DNA from: Acidimicrobiia bacterium
GTDB taxonomy: Bacteria; Actinomycetota; Acidimicrobiia; Acidimicrobiales; Ilumatobacteraceae
Length of the DNA: 6,191 bases
Reading direction: 5' to 3'
NCBI GenBank assembly: GCA_013815505.1
Contig: JACDGA010000111.1
Coordinates: 1 to 6,191, forward strand
Shown here: positions 5,540-6,191 of the stretch, in pieces
Layout: every line of letters starts with the position of its first letter
Position numbering within the stretch: position 1 is the stretch's first letter
Made by a program: the position numbers and the translations under genes
Notes under the pieces: model-generated
What the model saw: only the letters and a program-made list of their open reading frames with translations
Told to the model about the DNA's origin: nothing
The model's database searches: none

Positions 5540-6191
5540 GCGTCGACCCCGACACGCTCGCCGAGCTGGAGGAGCAGCGCCGGTTCCTGCTGCGCTCGCT
5601 GCGTGATCTCGACCTCGAGCGTGAGGCTGGCGACGTCGACGATGACGACTACGAGACGCTGCGCGACGACTACACCGTGCGCGCCGCCGACGTGCTGCGA
5701 GCGATCGACGACCAGAAGGTATCGAATCGCGGGCTCCCGCGACGGTCGCTGCGGTCGCTCGCGCTCATCGCCGCCGTCGTGCTCGTCGCCGCCGTGGGTG
5801 CCGGTTTGCTCGTCGCCCGCTCGTCGGGGCAACGACTCCCCGGTCAGGTCGCGACCGGTGGCATCACGGGAGCCGACGAGGTGCCGGCGATCCTCGTCGA
5901 TGCCCGTACGGCGCTCGGCGCCGGCGACCTGCGGCGTGCCGCCGACCAGTACGGCTCGGTGCTCGCCGTCGAGCCGAACCACCCGGAGGCGCTTGCGTAC
6001 GTCGGCTGGCTGACGGCGCTCGCAGCGAACGAGACGGAGGGGCAACTCCGCGCCGAGGGCCTGGCCCGCGGCAGGGAACGGCTGCGGCAGTCGATCGCGG
6101 CGGACAGCGACTACGCCGACCCGCACTGCTTCCTCGCCGTGATCGCGGCGCAGTGGGAAGACGATCAGGCAGGCGCCCGGCGGGAGGGCAG
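5536..6191 (+). CDS. ccmI: CcmI-like TPR chaperone for apocytochrome c, N-terminal part (3' end outside window)
   Basis: CcmI holds apocytochrome c for heme ligation by means of periplasmic TPR repeats. The 218 visible residues start with an acidic, heptad-like region that should be cytoplasmic: ELEEQRRFLLRSLRDLDLER, then AGDVDDDDYETLRDDYTVRAADVL. This is the recognisable CcmI N-terminal block. One membrane helix follows (about 75-94), then a linker. TPR-like helices follow from about 114, including ARTALGAGDLRRAADQYGSVLAVEPNHPEALAYVGW. The first membrane helix that proteobacterial CcmI has before this block is missing. The GTG at 5536 overlaps the ccmH stop (GTGA) and is preferred. An in-frame ATG at 5464 would add 24 mostly Arg-rich residues that shadow ccmH. 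The frame is open to the window end. A general TPR protein is possible, but context favours CcmI. Confidence 0.85.
   Translation, partial: MSVDPDTLAELEEQRRFLLRSLRDLDLEREAGDVDDDDYETLRDDYTVRAADVLRAIDDQKVSNRGLPRRSLRSLALIAAVVLVAAVGAGLLVARSSGQRLPGQVATGGITGADEVPAILVDARTALGAGDLRRAADQYGSVLAVEPNHPEALAYVGWLTALAANETEGQLRAEGLARGRERLRQSIAADSDYADPHCFLAVIAAQWEDDQAGARREG

Noticed and set aside
5332..6126. Minus-strand open frame (264 codons) opposite ccmH/ccmI
   Set aside because: Compositional shadow; the + strand gives the CcmI N-terminal block and TPR pattern in a coupled frame.

Overview
The window is one continuous stretch of a cytochrome c maturation (Ccm, System I) operon. All genes are on the + strand and stand in the order ccmA (3' part only), ccmB, ccmC, ccmD, ccmE, ccmF, ccmG, ccmH, ccmI (5' part only). 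The window begins inside ccmA and ends inside ccmI, so the promoter and terminator lie outside it. There is no intergenic stretch longer than 18 bases, and I see no tRNA, rRNA, mobile element or CRISPR array.

The DNA is very GC-rich, with third positions almost always G or C, frequent GTG starts, and many Asp, Val and Arg codons of the gac/gtc/cgc type. The CcmB, CcmE and CcmI sequences look like the actinobacterial versions, and an Acidimicrobiia-like actinobacterium is my best guess. This is inference from style and remembered family features, not from a search. A nine-gene System I cluster is not the usual actinobacterial solution, since most use System II (ResB/CcsA type).

Layout: ccmA, ccmB and ccmC (1-1821) encode the ATPase, its membrane partner and the heme-handling WWD protein. 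ccmD (1821-1955) is a 44-residue one-helix protein. ccmE (1974-2462) is the periplasmic heme chaperone with an HxxxY handle. ccmF (2444-4516) is the large synthase subunit with WWD motif and four ligand histidines. ccmG (4509-5057) and ccmH (5057-5539) are the thiol-redox pair that keeps the apocytochrome CxxCH site reduced. ccmI (5536-6191, open) is the TPR apocytochrome chaperone. CcmABCD load heme on CcmE and release holo-CcmE, then CcmF/G/H/I attach the heme to apocytochrome c outside the membrane.

The genes are ordinary in identity, but several details are not. Three tandem 14-bp units form the ccmD/ccmE junction and put a start-like codon in each of the three frames. A perfect 20-bp palindrome just after the ccmH start has a left arm that can also pair with the ccmG stop/ccmH start region, giving two mutually exclusive hairpins. 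A 15-bp tandem repeat sits in a C-terminal tail of CcmF. CcmE carries extra cysteines, and the CcmG and CcmH active-site neighbourhoods depart from consensus. I find no evidence of an unrelated novel system here.
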